Assembly (NCBI RefSeq): GCF_902167145.1
Contig: NC_050098.1
Coordinates: forward strand, 115,854,207-115,918,206
DNA from: Zea mays
Taxonomy: Eukaryota; Streptophyta; Magnoliopsida; Poales; Poaceae
Direction: 5' to 3'
Length of the DNA stretch: 64,000 nt
The notes beneath the pieces were generated by a model. That model worked only from the letters and a program-made list of their open reading frames with translations, had not been told where the DNA came from and did not search any database. Position numbers and translations under genes: made by a program. Numbering within the stretch: the first letter of the stretch is position 1; the number at the start of each line of letters is the position of its first letter. This document shows, piece by piece, positions 1 to 11,848 of the stretch.

Positions 1-1220
1 ATACCAAGAACTACTGCGGTTATAGGTCATGGAATTACCACTAGACGCGCAGAGCAGCGGAAGACGTCTCGATGTAGACGAACGCGTTGAGCAGTGCCGT
101 GCAGTCACCAGCGTCCTTCACGTCCTCGCACGGTTCGTCCAAGTGCTCCAGATGCAGCACCTCCGAGGTATCCACACGTACAGGGAGGAAGCGCCGCGTA
201 CCGAACTGCTAGGTTCGCGACGGCGGCTTGGCGAGGGCGAGAGGTGAGCGGCGGCTGCTGGTTTGCAGGTGGCGAATTAGGTTATATCTTAACCGCGCCC
301 CGCCCCTCATTATATAGGCGTTATGGTGGGCTTCTGATGCCGAGGCCCATCACTAACCCTAAAGCCCAGTCTAATTTCGGATCTAATCCGAATTAGGCTT
401 CCTTCCCCTTAAGTGTGTGACCCTATAGGTTCACGTACAAATAGACATAGCCCGAGTACTCTTACTTGGCCCAATAATTGACAGCGGCCTCTAGCAAGAC
501 ATGTCAACTCCTATGTGTACGTAAAGATCATATCAGACGAACCATTGCGACATTACGTACATGATGTTCCCTTTGTCTCACGATATTTGGTCTGGCTCTA
601 AGCTGACCTCTCTTTCTCGATACTGTGAATTGGAATCCTTTCAATGGTTAACTCTTAACCCTAGCACGGCCATGCATTTCTTGATCCAATCACTCGAGGG
701 GCCCAGAGATATCTCTCTCACAAAAAGAGGGACAAATTCCATCTTGACTGACCATGCCTCATAGCATGCTTCATGACAAACCCAAAACTACCTTTATAAC
801 TACCCAGTTACGGGATAGCGTTTGATAGTCCCTAAGTAAGTCAATTCACATCTTGAGAACATGCGACAATCTCAGGTCTAAGGATACAGTATTCATGTTG
901 CAAGAAGAGAACTATATTACAATATCTCACATTGGGTCGGTCCAGCCTCATGTCATACATGCGCCCACATTATTAGTTTAACATCTCCATGTTCATGACT
1001 TGTGAAATGTAGTCATCAACTAATACATGTGCTAGTCATCGACTCTGACTAGGGACATCATTTAGAATAACCATATAAGTAAAGAATCTCACAAACAATT
1101 CACATAATTGCTAATCAATACAAGGTGCCTTCCATGGATATTCAATTAAGCAATATATATATCATGGATACAAAGAAATATGCTCATCTCTATGATTATC
1201 TCTAGGGCATATTTCTAACA
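1..1220 (-). repeat. 3' LTR (partial) of the Angela/BARE-like Copia element
   Basis: It is about 99 percent identical to 6391-7611, with one 1-bp indel near 300 (a C run). It ends at 1220 next to the purine tract of the internal region. The missing 53 bp are left of the window. Confidence 0.93.
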
Positions 1221-1240
1221 GTCTCCCACTTGCACTAGAG

Positions 1241-3883
1241 TTAATCTAGAAGATATCTAATACCCATAGATCTCACGTGTGCCTCATGCTTAGGTTGTGG
1301 AAGAGGTTTTGTCAAAGGATCAACAACATTCAAATCCGTATGTATTTTGCATATCTTTATCTCACCCCGCCTAATGAATTCCCGTATGAGGTGAAATTTC
1401 CGCAGTACGTGTTTGTTTTTCTGGTGGTTCCTTGGCTCCTTAGCTTGCGCAATAGCCCCATTGTTGTCACAGTAGAGGTTCAATGGGCTAGATGCATTAG
1501 GAAACACACCAAGCTCGATGAGGAACTTTCTTATCCAAACACCTTCCTTCGCAGATTCAGAAGCTGCAATGTACTCGACTTTTGTTGTAGAATCAGTCAC
1601 AGTCTCCTGTTTGGAACTCTTCCAACTAACAGCACCACCATTTATTGTGAACACAAAACCTGATTGCGATTTTAACTCGTCTGGGTCAGTTTGGAAGCTA
1701 GCATCGGTGTAACCAGTTACAACGAGCTCCTCCTTACCCCCATATACCAGGAACATATCTTTAGTCCTTCTTAAGTACTTAAGAATGCCTTTTACCGTTG
1801 TCCAGTGATCCTCACCTGGATCAGCCTGGTATCTACTCGTAGCACTTATAGCGTATGAAACATCTGGGCGTGTACTTATCATGGCATACATGATTGAACC
1901 AATTGCTGAGGCGTATGGTACCTTACTCATGCGCTCCCGCTCATTAGCCGTTGCTGGACATTGCATCTGGCTAAGGTATTTACCATGTGACATAGGTATG
2001 AACCCTTTCTTGGACTGTTCCATGTTGAACCGTTTCAAAACCTTGTCAATCTACGTATCTTGACTTAATCCTATAAGCCTCTTCGACCTATCTCTATAGA
2101 TCCTTATGCCCAAAATATATGCTGCTTCCCCTAAGTCCTTCATAGAAAAACTCTTTTTCAGTGAAGCCTTGACGGACTCCAGCATAGGAATGTCATTCCC
2201 AATCAATAATATGTCATCCACATACAAGATCAGAAATACAACAGCGCTCCCACTTTCCTTCTTGTAAACACAAGCTTCTTCTTCATTCTGATGAAAACCA
2301 AGCCCTTTGATCACTTCATCAAAACGAATGTTCCAACTCTGAGATGCTTGCTTCAACCCATAAATGGATTTCTGAAGTTTGCATATCTTTCCAGCATTGA
2401 TCGGATCGACAAAACCCTCGGGCTGTATCATATACACGTCCTCATCTAGGTTTCCATTAAGGAAAGCTGTTTTGACATCCATCTGCCAAATCTCATAATC
2501 GAAATATGCGGCAATAGCTAGAATGATCCGAATAGATTTAAGCATCGCTACTGGCGAGAATGTCTCGTCATAGTCAACTCCTTGAACTTGTCGAAAACCC
2601 TTTGCAACAAGTCGAGCCTTATAGATGTGAACATTTCCATCCATGTCTTTCTTCTTCTTATAGATCCATTTGCATTCTATAGGTCTAACACCATCAGGCG
2701 GGTCAACCAAGTTCCAGACTTGATTTTCTCCCATGGAATCTATCTCGGATCTCATGGCGACATGCCATTTCTCGGAATCTGGGTCCATCATCGCTTCTGA
2801 ATATGTTGCAGGTTCGTCGTTGTCTAACAACAACACTTCCCCATTGCCCAACAATAGCACCTCTCCTCGTGCCTCGCGAAGCCTTGCTGACCTTCGTGGT
2901 TGTGGTGGTGATTCTCTTGCCATAGACGTCTCAACTTGTTCTGCTACATTAGCATCACTTGTTGAATCTTGTCCCACTGGCTCATCCTGAACTTCTTCAA
3001 GATACACCTTTTGTTTACTTTTCTCTCTTTTGAGAAACTCTTTCTCTAAGAACACACCGTTCCGGGCGACAAACACTTTGCCCTCTGACCGGTGGTAAAA
3101 GTAATATCCTAAAGTTTCCTTTGGATATCCCACGAACATGCACTTGTCCGATTTTGGAGTGAGTTTATCCGACTGTAGTCGCTTGACGTAAACCTCACAA
3201 CCCCAAATCTTCAGAAAAGACAAACTGGGAGTTTTCCCAGTCCACATCTCATATGGTGTCTTAACTACGGACTTAGACGGTACCCTATTTAGTGTGAAAG
3301 CTGCTGTTTCTAGAGCGTATCCCCAAAACGACAAAGGTAGGTCCGACTGGCTCATCATTGATCGAACCATATCCAATAAAGTCCGATTACGTCGCTCAGA
3401 CACGCCATTCCTCTGAGGCGTTCCAGGCGGCGTAAGCTGTGGAACAATTCCACAACTCTTTAGATGATTGCTAAACTCATGACTCAAATATTCACCACCA
3501 CGATCTGATCGCAGTGCTTTAATTTTCTTGTCACGCTGATTTTCTACTTCATTCTGAAACTCTTTGAACTTTTCTAAGGATTCAGACTTGTGTTTCATTA
3601 AGTAGACATACCCATATCTACTAAAATCATCAGTGAAGGTTATGAAGTATTGGAATCCTCCCCTAGCTGTCGTACTCATTGGTCCGCACACATCAGTATG
3701 TATGAGTTCCAATAAATCTAATGTCCTCTCCGGTAAACCCGTGAAAGGCGCCTTGGTCATCTTACCAAGTAAGCAAGCTTCACATGTCTCGTATGATTCA
3801 AAATCAAACGAAGTTAAAAGCCCATCAGAATGAAGCTTCTTCATGCGATTCTCACTTATATGACCCAAACGACAGTGCCACAT
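1241..3883 (-). pseudogene. Copia pol: integrase, reverse transcriptase, RNase H, with an in-frame stop
   Basis: Reading from 3883 downward: a GAG-pre-integrase zinc segment (MWHCRLGHISEN), an integrase core (HTD, RSDRGGEY, NGVSERRNR carrying the D,D,E residues), then reverse transcriptase with KARLVAKGF and an intact YVDD site, then RNase H (YTDASFQTD, CDNNGAI) and a tail ending at 1241. A TAG codon at 2051-2053 interrupts the frame between reverse transcriptase and RNase H, and the same frame continues on both sides, so this is a single nonsense change. RNase H reads STTKVEY where Copia elements usually have a TEAEY-type motif. The upstream gag-protease ORF is in the same frame, separated by a TGA. 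The product would be non-functional as one polyprotein. Confidence 0.9.
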
Positions 3884-3907
3884 GTAGGTAGGACTTAAAT
3901 CATTATG

Positions 3908-5206
3908 TCAAGGCCTTTTAGCACTAATATTACAGATAGGTGCATCATCAAGATTTAAAATGAATAACCCATTCATAATGGATGCAAAAGCCACAAACAT
4001 GCCATTCTTAGAGATCACACAACCATTGTTTTCACTCGCAAATGAATAACCATCCTTCATCAAACATGAAGGAGACATAATGTTTCGACTCATACTAGGA
4101 ACTAGATAACAATTATTTAACTCCAAAATAAATCCTGATGGGAGGTGGAGTTGCATCGTCCCGATGGTCAACACAGCAACTCTTGCATTATTGCCTACCC
4201 AGAAATCAACTTCTCCTCTTTTCACGCTTCTACTTCTTATCATTCCCTGCATCGAATTGCAAATATGGGCAACCGATCCGGTATCAAATACCCAAGAATT
4301 AATATAAGAATCAGCAAGAAAAATTTCTGTAATGTGAATAGCAAGTGTACCTGCTGCGGCTGTACCCTTACCGCCGCGATCCTTAATAGAGGCCAAGTAC
4401 TGCTTGCAATTCCTTTTCCAGTGACCAAGTTCTTTGCAATAAAAGCACTCTGCATCTGCAGCTGGTCCAGCCTTGGGTTTTTGATTTGGCTTGGATACTG
4501 TATCCTTTGCCTTGCCCTTCTGCTTTTGAGATTTACCCTTCTTCTTAAAGTTGGGTTTGTTTTGGACCGCCATCACATGGCCGCTGCTGCCAGCGCTTTT
4601 CTTTATGTCCCCCTCTGCAGTTTTCAGCATGCCACATAGTTCATTGAGGCCCCTCTCCGCCCCATGCATATGGTAGTTCGTGATGAAGTTTCCATAGCTG
4701 GGCGGAAGAGATGCCAAAATGAAGTCAGTAGCCAACTCTTGGCTTATTGGGAAGCCTAGCTTCTCCAACCTCTGACTGTAACCAACCATTTTGATTACGT
4801 GTGGCCCAACTGCTGCGCCTTCTGCTAGCTTGCATTCCAGAAAGGCTTTGGACACATTGAACCTTTCAGTCCTATCCTGAGTCTGGAACATATCCTTGAG
4901 CGCCACGATCATATCGTGCACGTCATGGTTTGTCTCAAACTGCATCTGCAGCTTAGGCTCCATGCAAGCAAGCATTAGGCAACTCACTTCAAGATTAGTA
5001 TCCATTGCTTTCTTGTAAGTGGTTTTAGCTGCAGCAGTTGCATTTTCACCAGGATCCTCTGGCAGTGGGGTGTCTAGAACGTCTTCCTTTTTTTCAGCCC
5101 TGAGAACAATTCTCAGGTTACGGACCCAATCCGTATAGTTTGTTCCATTTAACTTATCCTTTTTAAGAATTGATCGCAAAGTAAATGTTGGTGTGCTAGG
5201 TGCCAT
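3908..5206 (-). CDS. Copia Gag plus protease segment
   Basis: This 432-aa ORF starts MAPSTPTFTLRSILKKDKLN, matching the Copia Gag style in which a tryptophan-bearing segment (NYTDWVRNLRIVL) opens the UBN2-type domain. A basic stretch around residues 215-250 precedes a CCHC zinc knuckle (CFYCKELGHWKRNC, about residue 255). The aspartic protease motif WVFDTGSVAHIC follows near residue 306. The ORF ends at a TGA (3908-3910) and the pol frame continues directly after it, so the stop is an in-frame nonsense rather than a normal end. The protein would form the retrotransposon particle and mature it. In this copy it is cut off from integrase and polymerase. Confidence 0.88.
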   Translation of the reverse strand: MAPSTPTFTLRSILKKDKLNGTNYTDWVRNLRIVLRAEKKEDVLDTPLPEDPGENATAAAKTTYKKAMDTNLEVSCLMLACMEPKLQMQFETNHDVHDMIVALKDMFQTQDRTERFNVSKAFLECKLAEGAAVGPHVIKMVGYSQRLEKLGFPISQELATDFILASLPPSYGNFITNYHMHGAERGLNELCGMLKTAEGDIKKSAGSSGHVMAVQNKPNFKKKGKSQKQKGKAKDTVSKPNQKPKAGPAADAECFYCKELGHWKRNCKQYLASIKDRGGKGTAAAGTLAIHITEIFLADSYINSWVFDTGSVAHICNSMQGMIRSRSVKRGEVDFWVGNNARVAVLTIGTMQLHLPSGFILELNNCYLVPSMSRNIMSPSCLMKDGYSFASENNGCVISKNGMFVAFASIMNGLFILNLDDAPICNISAKRP

Positions 5207-6325
5207 TTATCTACAACAAAATAATGCAAAATACTAAGACAAAAATATCCATGACAGAGTAAATCATATTAAACATTTAATAGTCTACTCCCACTAAAAT
5301 CAATATCCCTCTATTGATACTTAGTGATTCAGAACCCACAACTAACAAGTCTACTAGTGAGCTTTAGCATCACCGCTAGAAGACAAGGTAGATCGGTAAG
5401 CAACTCCTTGCTAATCATATCATATATATGACTTCTATTGTTGGGTGACATCTCTATGTCTCGGCTCCCAACCTTATGCCCCAAAGTCCTTAACCATTAA
5501 GCTGACTTTGTTTAAGTTAACCAACCCTTTCTGCAGTTCGTATCCGATACAAACCTATCTAGTCAAGGAAAACTGGTGGCACCCTAATTTCATAGACCCA
5601 CCACCAATTGTACAAGACTTATGATAGTGCAAGGTTTGGAGAGGCATTAAAGCTTAAACATTTATGAGGGATCGTCCTACTTATATCATCGCACGCAAGG
5701 ACATAAATGCAATATGAACAAGTAGAACATTAAGAATGGCATTCACATAACAGTTGTGATTCGGTATGGCTTGTTTTCACATGGTGATCCCCATCTCCAA
5801 TAATCTGTCCATCACGATGATCTCCATCTCCATGATATAGGTATGCCATCCTCCAGGTGATGAGTCCTTCAAGGCCTATCTAACGTATGCTGGTAAACAA
5901 ATTACATATACGCTTTGGATCATCACATGTTGACACGCAGGTCATTACATTAAATTTGGACAATACATGTGGCTCCAGCCGTATTGCCCTGGTCACGACA
6001 CGCAGGTCATGAATAATTTATTAACATGCATCATATAAATAATAGCCATACCGATCACAAGATGTCCTGCAAAAACAGGTTAGACAAACATGTTTCTATA
6101 CGTTCGCCACTTCAGTAGATAGCCACGGCGGTCCCATGCATCGTATGTATGGAAATTCCACTGGAAATCTCATGCGGTTGATCAAAAAGGACGAACTGAT
6201 CTCTCCAGTCATATCCGATGCAATCTACTTCAACCCTTTATTACCAATTGATCTAATCAAACCGTGCATCAAGTAGATCCATCTCATGAACCTAGATCCA
6301 GACCTAAAACTACGCATAACCTGGC
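5207..6325 (-). other. Untranslated leader of the Angela/BARE-like element
   Basis: This 1.1-kb stretch lies between the primer-binding site and the gag start. It has no long ORF on either strand. Long leaders of this kind usually hold dimerisation and packaging signals; none could be identified by eye. Confidence 0.6.
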
Positions 6326-6336
6326 CTCTGATACCA
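6326..6336 (-). promoter_or_regulatory. Primer-binding site, initiator tRNA-Met
   Basis: The minus strand reads TGGTATCAGAG one base after the LTR end. This is the usual Copia primer-binding site. Confidence 0.88.
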
Positions 6337-6337
6337 C

Positions 6338-7611
6338 TGTAGGATTACGGGGAGGCTACACTAGCGCAAAACAAAATTTTCAACCCCATAATACCAAGAA
6401 CTACTGCGGTTATAGGTCATGGAATTACCACTAGACGCGCAGAGCAGCGGAAGACGTCTCGATGTAGACGAACGCGTCGAGCAGTGTCGTGCAGTCGCCG
6501 GCGTCCTTCACGTCCTCGCACGGTTCGTCCAAGTGCTCCAGATGCAGCACCTCCGAGGTATCCACACGTACAGGGAGGAAGCGCCGCGTACCGAACTGCT
6601 AGGTTCGCGACGGCGGCTTGGCGAGGGCGAGAGGTGAGCGGCGGCTGCTGGTTTGCAGGTGGCGAATTAGGTTATATCTTAACCGCGCCCCCGCCCCTCA
6701 TTATATAGGCGTTATGGTGGGCTTCTGACGCCGAGGCCCATCATTAACCCTAAAGCCCAGTCTAATTTCAGATCTAATCCGAATTAGGCTTCCTTCCCCT
6801 TAAGTGTGTGACCCTATAGGTTCACGTACAAATAGACATAGCCCGAATACTCTTACTTGGCCCAATAATTGACAGCGGCCTCTAGCAAGACATGTCAACT
6901 CCTATGTGTACGTAAAGATCATATCAGACGAACCATTGCGACATTACGTACATGATGTTCCCTTTGTCTCACGATATTTGGTCTGGCTCTAAGCTGACCT
7001 CTCTTTCTCGATACTGTGAATTGAAATCCTTTCAATGGTTAACTCTTAACCCTAGCACGGCCATGCATTTCTTGATCCAATCACTCGAGGGGCCCAGAGA
7101 TATCTCTCTCACAAAAAGAGGGACAAATTCCATCTTGACTGACCATGCCTCATAGCATGCTTCATGACAAACCCAAAACTACCTTTATAACTACCCAGTT
7201 ACGGGATAGCGTTTGATAGTCCCTAAGTAAGTCAATTCACATCTTGAGAACATGCGACAATCTCAGGTCTAAGGATACAGTATTCATGTTGCAAGAAGAG
7301 AACTATATTACAATATCTCACGTTGGGTCGGTCCAGCCTCATGTCATACATGCGCCCACATTATTAGTTTAACATCTCCATGTTCATGACTTGTGAAATG
7401 TAGTAATCAACTAATACATGTGCTAGTCATCGACTCTAACTAGGGACATCATTTAGAATAACCATATAAGTAAAGAATCTCACAAACAATTCACATAATT
7501 GCTAATCAATACAAGGTGCCTTCCATGGATATTCAATTAAGCAATATATATATCATGGATACAAAGAAATATGCTCATCTCTATGATTATCTCTAGGGCA
7601 TATTTCTAACA
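6338..7611 (-). repeat. 5' LTR (complete, 1274 bp) of the Angela/BARE-like element
   Basis: Bounded by TG...CA on the plus strand (TGTAGGATTA ... TTTCTAACA). It adjoins the primer-binding site on its left and sequence unrelated to the element on its right. Confidence 0.93.
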
Positions 7612-8147
7612 GGCGGCTCTCAACCCCCTTACGGAAGCAAGGAGACGTCAGCAAGGACTCGACAGCCCCGACAGTTGTCCTTCCGCCAGGCTCCAGCGCT
7701 CCTCCGACGGCCACGACACCACACGAACCGGGTGCCAAAACCTCTCCGGCTGCCACGACGGCATGTACTTAGGGCACTAGCTCTTCTCTGCTAGACACGT
7801 TAGCACACTGCTACACCTCCCATTGTACACCTGGATCCTCTCCTTATGCCTATAAAAGGAAGGTCCAGGGCCCTCTTACAGAGGGTTGGCCGCGCGGGGA
7901 AGGACGGGACGGCGCTCGTGTAAGTCTCTCGCTCCCTCCCGCGTGGACGCTTGTAACCCCCTACTGCAAGTGCACCCGACCTGGGCGCAGGACAAACACG
8001 AAGGCCGCGGGTTTCCCCTTTTACGCCTGTCTCCCTCCGGCTTCTTCCCCCCTTCGCGCTCCGTCTCGCGCCGACCCATCTGGGCTGGGGCACGCGGCGA
8101 CAATTTACTCGTCGGTCCAGGGACCCCCCGGGATCGAAACGCCGACA
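7612..8147 (+). repeat. 3' part of a Gypsy-like LTR
   Basis: The segment is GC-rich, has a TATA box (CTATAAAAGG near 7851) and ends GGGATCGAAACGCCGACA at 8147. That ending is typical of grass Gypsy LTRs just before a primer-binding site. No internal Gypsy sequence follows, so this is a solo or truncated LTR. The Copia element at 1-7611 appears to have inserted into it. The ORFs here (7886-8155 and its antisense overlaps) look like chance readings of GC-rich DNA. Confidence 0.6.
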
Positions 8148-8150
8148 ACA

Positions 8151-8548
8151 ACTAACTATTAATTGTAGTGCATTCAAAAACCCCCCTTAGTTGGCTAAAA
8201 ATTTGCTAACTAAAAAATTGTTAGTAAAATATTAGCTAGCTAACTATTACTTAATTTACTAAAAGTAGCTAATAGATGAACTATTAGCTAGACTGTTTAG
8301 ATGTCTTCAGCTAATTTTAGCAGCTAACTATTAGCTCTATTGTATTTAAACAATCTCTAACTATTAGCTTTAGTGCATTCAAACACCCCTTAGTTGACTA
8401 AAAATTTGCTAACTAAAAAAAAATCTAGTAAAATTAGCTTGCTAACTATTAGCTAATTTGCTAAAAGTAGCTAATAGTTTAGCTATTAGCTAGCTGTTTA
8501 GATGTCTTCAGCTAATTTTAGTAGCTAACTATTAACTTTAATGCATTT
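8151..8548. repeat. Tandemly duplicated AT-rich MITE-like unit
   Basis: Two about 200-bp copies share 'gtgcattcaaa', 'ttagttg.ctaaaaatttgctaacta', 'aaaagtagctaatag' and 'gtttagatgtcttcagctaatttta'. They start near 8151 and 8351. The internal TAGCTAATAGCTA-type words are self-complementary and resemble common grass MITEs. No target duplication could be assigned. Confidence 0.6.
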
Positions 8549-9659
8549 TATTATATGACCAAATTATAAGAAGCTATACAGAAGGAACCATTTTGCGCTA
8601 GCTAGCTGGTCACCTTATCGTGGTCGATCGATGCTCACCTACACCTTAAATGGAGGTTGTCAAGATGCCGAATTAAACACTGAAGCGAGCTGTGCTGCTG
8701 AAGGGAGGTAGTAGCTAGCTAGGCGCTAGCCAGAGAAGAATGAGTGAGTGAGAGTGCCGTTTCAGAGAGGCGATGAATCTAGAAAGACATCGAAGGAGTA
8801 AGAAAGGAGCAAACTTAACCAAACCACTTTGTCATCATGACATGCTGGAAAATACAGGTGTTTTATGTTCTAAGAAAGTTGAGCTCCCAAGATGGTTTTG
8901 CAGGGCTACACATATTAGTTCTATTATATCGTTTATTAAGATTGTCAAGTTAATCTATCCATCGATAAGCCTGTCTCTTTTTTTTCTATGTAGGAACTTG
9001 TAGTCGTATATAGCAGCAGTATTTCTCTTCTTTTATACGGCATACGTTTATATATATAGGGCCACAACCACAACACAGTACGACACACAGCAGTAGAGAA
9101 ATATGCAGCTGTCAAAGATAAATAAATAATCATTAAAATATGTCATAACAAAATAAACAATACCTGTATAAAAATTGAATTAGAGAATAGTTGAATAAGG
9201 TATCTAAAAAAGTAAAAAAAAACGTCGGAAACGGAGGACAGAGAGTATAGATTGATCGACGTTCCTTGTCGTGTTGTTTGCTGTGCTCGTCATGACATGT
9301 GTTCGTTGGTTGGATTGGATTGGATCTAGCTTTCGTTCTCGGTTCCTGCACCCTTTTTGCAGCTCAATAATTTACCTCTCACATCGAAGCCCACTTCCCT
9401 AGCTGCCTTCTGTAGTTCTGTGCCACTACTACTGCTGCTGCATCTCTCAGACAGCTGCTACACTGTGCAATGCTAGATTGACACGCCCCCCGTGCAAGTC
9501 CCATCTCTGATCGTGTGCTATAGCGAGCATGCAGAGTGCAGCTAGATTCCACTGTATTATACTAAGTCAGTTCTTAAATATATGAGTCCGTTGATTTCTT
9601 TTAAAAACTTTGACTCATCTTATCCAGAAAAAATATGAGTTACGCGTCGTCATATATCA
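8549..9659. other. Intergenic DNA, no gene recognised
   Basis: Only short ORFs with no recognisable protein are present. AT-rich segments near 8940-9060 and 9150-9230 hold homopolymer runs. The 9560-9650 stretch resembles part of a common grass MITE (cagttcttaaatatatgagtc), but its ends are not visible. Confidence 0.5.
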
Positions 9660-10133
9660 AATAAAGCAGTTGCGGGCGGTCCGGTCGTACAACCCGAACG
9701 GTCCATGAGGACGCTATAATTCCTTTTTATCGAATTTATCGTCTTCGGGTTTCTCTGATTTCCAACGGGCGGATGGTCCGTACCTGAGGCCGGACAATCC
9801 GAGCTTGGTCCCGAACGCTGTTCTTCTCTCCTTCGGACAGTCCGTAGTAGAAATGTGAGTTTTTAATAGTTCCTGTTCGAGGCTTACCGAGGTGTCGCGG
9901 ACGGTCCGCTGGAAGGGCCCGAACGGTCCACGTAAATGTGAATTCTTCAAAAAGTTTCTCCTGTCCAGAATAATCTACGGTATTCCAGAAAGTCGACTTA
10001 GAATTGAGATGGTTGGATTTATGCACCTAAGAATTAATCAACTAGGCAAACTAGTTAGTCATCCATTAGGTTGCGATGGCCATCAATCATCAAAATCAAT
10101 TTAGAGAAAATGGTCAAGGACATTTTCCTTTCA
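9660..10133 (+). repeat. Old Sirevirus-type LTR relic
   Basis: The segment holds repeated ACGGTCC/GGACGGTCCG words (9670-9930), then 'aggcaaactagttagtc', then ends 'aaggacattttcctttca' at 10133. The last two blocks resemble the ends of the Sirevirus LTRs at 27550 and 57253 in this window. It is diverged and has no partner LTR or TSD that I can find. Confidence 0.5.
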
Positions 10134-10322
10134 GTTAGTCCACATATGGTTGTCATTAATTACCAAAAAATCACATAGGGGTCTATATGCTTCACATCCA
10201 CCACCCCCATTGTTCCCTGTAGCTAAGCATCCTTAGTTTTTCACTTCTGTGAGTATGAAAAATTTAGTCGTATATGATATATATTCATATGACCTCACAC
10301 ATGCAATCTCTTCTCTGTGAAG

Positions 10323-10388
10323 AATCAATCGGTGGCATCGAACAACCCTCAAGGTTCGCCGAACCAGTCCAGCTGGCCACCTCGCTGA
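10323..10388 (+). pseudogene. Possible C-terminal relic of a CACTA transposase gene
   Basis: The plus frame reads a short polar tail (...NNPQGSPNQSSWPPR) ending with TGA at 10386-10388. TG-rich DNA and then CACTA subterminal repeats follow directly, which is how the end of a transposase gene would be placed in such an element. No upstream transposase domain is preserved. This is inference from position and tail style. Confidence 0.35.
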
Positions 10389-10640
10389 TGTTCTTCTAAA
10401 CTTAGTTGTGAGACATATTTATGGCATACATTGGATGTTTGTGGACTTATTTATGTGAGTACTTGTGAGTTTTGTGAACTATTTTGTGATACATGTGACT
10501 TTTGTGATATTTGTGAAGAAACTTGTGATATTTGTGGTCTTTAGGAGATATGTGGGTGTGTATGATGTATGTGATGTATATGTGATGATTATGTGATATA
10601 TCTTTTGTTTGTTTGGATGGAATAGCAAAAACAAATTAAA
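10389..10640 (+). repeat. TG-rich segment of the CACTA relic
   Basis: Low-complexity 'tttgtgatatttgtga' and 'gatgtatgtgatgtatatgtga' words run up to the first subterminal repeat. There is no ORF of note. It probably belonged to the 3' noncoding part of the CACTA element. Confidence 0.45.
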
Positions 10641-11848
10641 AGGGGGTCTCTGGTCACTTTGCCGAGTGTGACGCTCGGCAGAGGAGGCACACCTTGGAAC
10701 CAGTAAAGGTTATTTTCCGCATGTAATGGTCTTGGCACTCGACAAATAAGGAGCCTTTGGTGAGTGTCAGCCGCACACTCGGCATAGAGCCTGTGCATGG
10801 GCCCATGAGAGCCCCTTTGCCGAGTGCTGGACCAGCAGGCACTCGGCAAAGGCTCCTTATTTGCCAAGTGCCAAACGAGCAAGCACTCAACAAAGGTGTC
10901 TTCTTTGTCGAGGGCTAGCCCACACACTCGACACAAAATATGGCATGCGGGGCACTGGAGCTCCCTTTGTCGAGTGCCTGTTAGCCTGGCACTCGGCAAA
11001 TAAGGAGCCTTTGGTGAGTGTCAGCCGCACACTCGGCATAGAGCCTGTGCTTGGGCCCATGAGAGCCCCTTTGCCGAGTGTTGGACCAGCAGGCACTCAG
11101 CAAAGGCTCCTTATTTGCCAAGTGCCAAACGAGCAAGCACTCAACAAAGGTGCCTTCTTTGTCGAGGGCTAGCCCACACACTTGACACAAAATATGGCAT
11201 GGGGGGCACTGGAGCTCCCTTTGTCGAGTGCCTGTTAGCCTGGCACTCGGCAAATAAGGAGCCTTTGGTGAGTGTCAGCCGCACACTCGGCATAGAGCCT
11301 GTGCTTGGGCCCATGAGAGCCCCTTTGCCGAGTGCTGGACCAGCAGGCACTCGGCAAAGGCTCCTTATTTGCCAAGTGCCAAACGAGCAAGCACTCAACA
11401 AAGGTGCCTTCTTTGTCGAGGGCTAGCCCACACACTTGACACAAAATATGGCATGGGGGGGCACTGGAGCTCCCTTTGTCGAGTGCCTGTTAGCCTCGCA
11501 CTCGGCAAATAAGGAGCCTTTGGTGAGTGCCAGCTGCACACTTGGCATAGAGCCTACACTTGGGTCCATGGGAGCACCCTTTGCCGAGTGCTGGACCAGC
11601 AGACACTCGGCAAAGGCTCCTTATTTTCCAAGTGCCAAACGAGCAAGCACTCAACAAAGGCGCCTTCTTTGCCAAGGGGTAGCCCACACACTCGGCATAG
11701 AATCTGGCATGTGGCCTAGGAGCTCCCTTTGTCGAGTGCCTGTTAGCCTGGCACTCGGCAAAGAAGGAGCCGTTGGTGAGTGCCAACCGCACATTCGGCA
11801 TAGAGCCAACGCTTGGGCCCACGGGAGCCCCTTTGCCGAGTGTTGGAC
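10641..11848 (+). repeat. CACTA (En/Spm-like) subterminal repeats, about 254-bp tandem units
   Basis: TTTGCCGAGTG and its complement CACTCGGCAAA recur throughout. They form a larger tandem unit marked by 'aaggagcctttggtgagtg' at 10749, 11003, 11257, 11512 and (one mismatch) 11767, a period of 254-255 bp and just over four copies. Pairs of nearly identical ORFs here are products of the repeat, not genes. The array is interrupted at 11848 by the Ji-like element and resumes at 27556. Terminal CACTA ends were not found. Confidence 0.78.
11844..11848. other. Target-site duplication tggac (left copy) of the Ji-like element
   Basis: tggac directly precedes the left LTR and is repeated directly after the right LTR at 27551-27555. 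It proves a single insertion event into the CACTA repeats. Confidence 0.93.

Larger units (their letters stand above)
1..7611 (-). mobile_element. Ty1/Copia LTR retrotransposon, Angela/BARE-like, left LTR cut by window edge
   Basis: The two LTRs (1-1220 partial, 6338-7611) flank gag, protease, integrase, reverse transcriptase and RNase H in Copia order on the minus strand. In element orientation the LTR starts TGTTAGAAATATGCCC and ends CCTACA. A primer-binding site complementary to initiator tRNA-Met and a purine tract (AGTGGGAGA, minus strand at about 1222-1232) adjoin the LTRs. Base 1 of the window matches base 6391, so about 53 bp of the left LTR lie outside. I counted about 12 substitutions over 1220 bp, roughly 1 percent, so it is young. 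Two in-frame stops break the ORF. The right flank ggcgg (7612-7616) is the expected target duplication, but its partner is outside the window. The Angela/BARE assignment rests on LTR start and Gag style only. Confidence 0.92.

Noticed and set aside
29..764. Plus-strand ORFs at 29-247, 94-396 and 561-764 (and copies at 6419-7155)
   Set aside because: They lie inside the LTRs of the Copia element, are duplicated in both LTRs and have no domain.
7553..8177. Several ORFs on both strands
   Set aside because: GC-rich Gypsy-like LTR sequence read in multiple frames; no domain and no codon-use signal.
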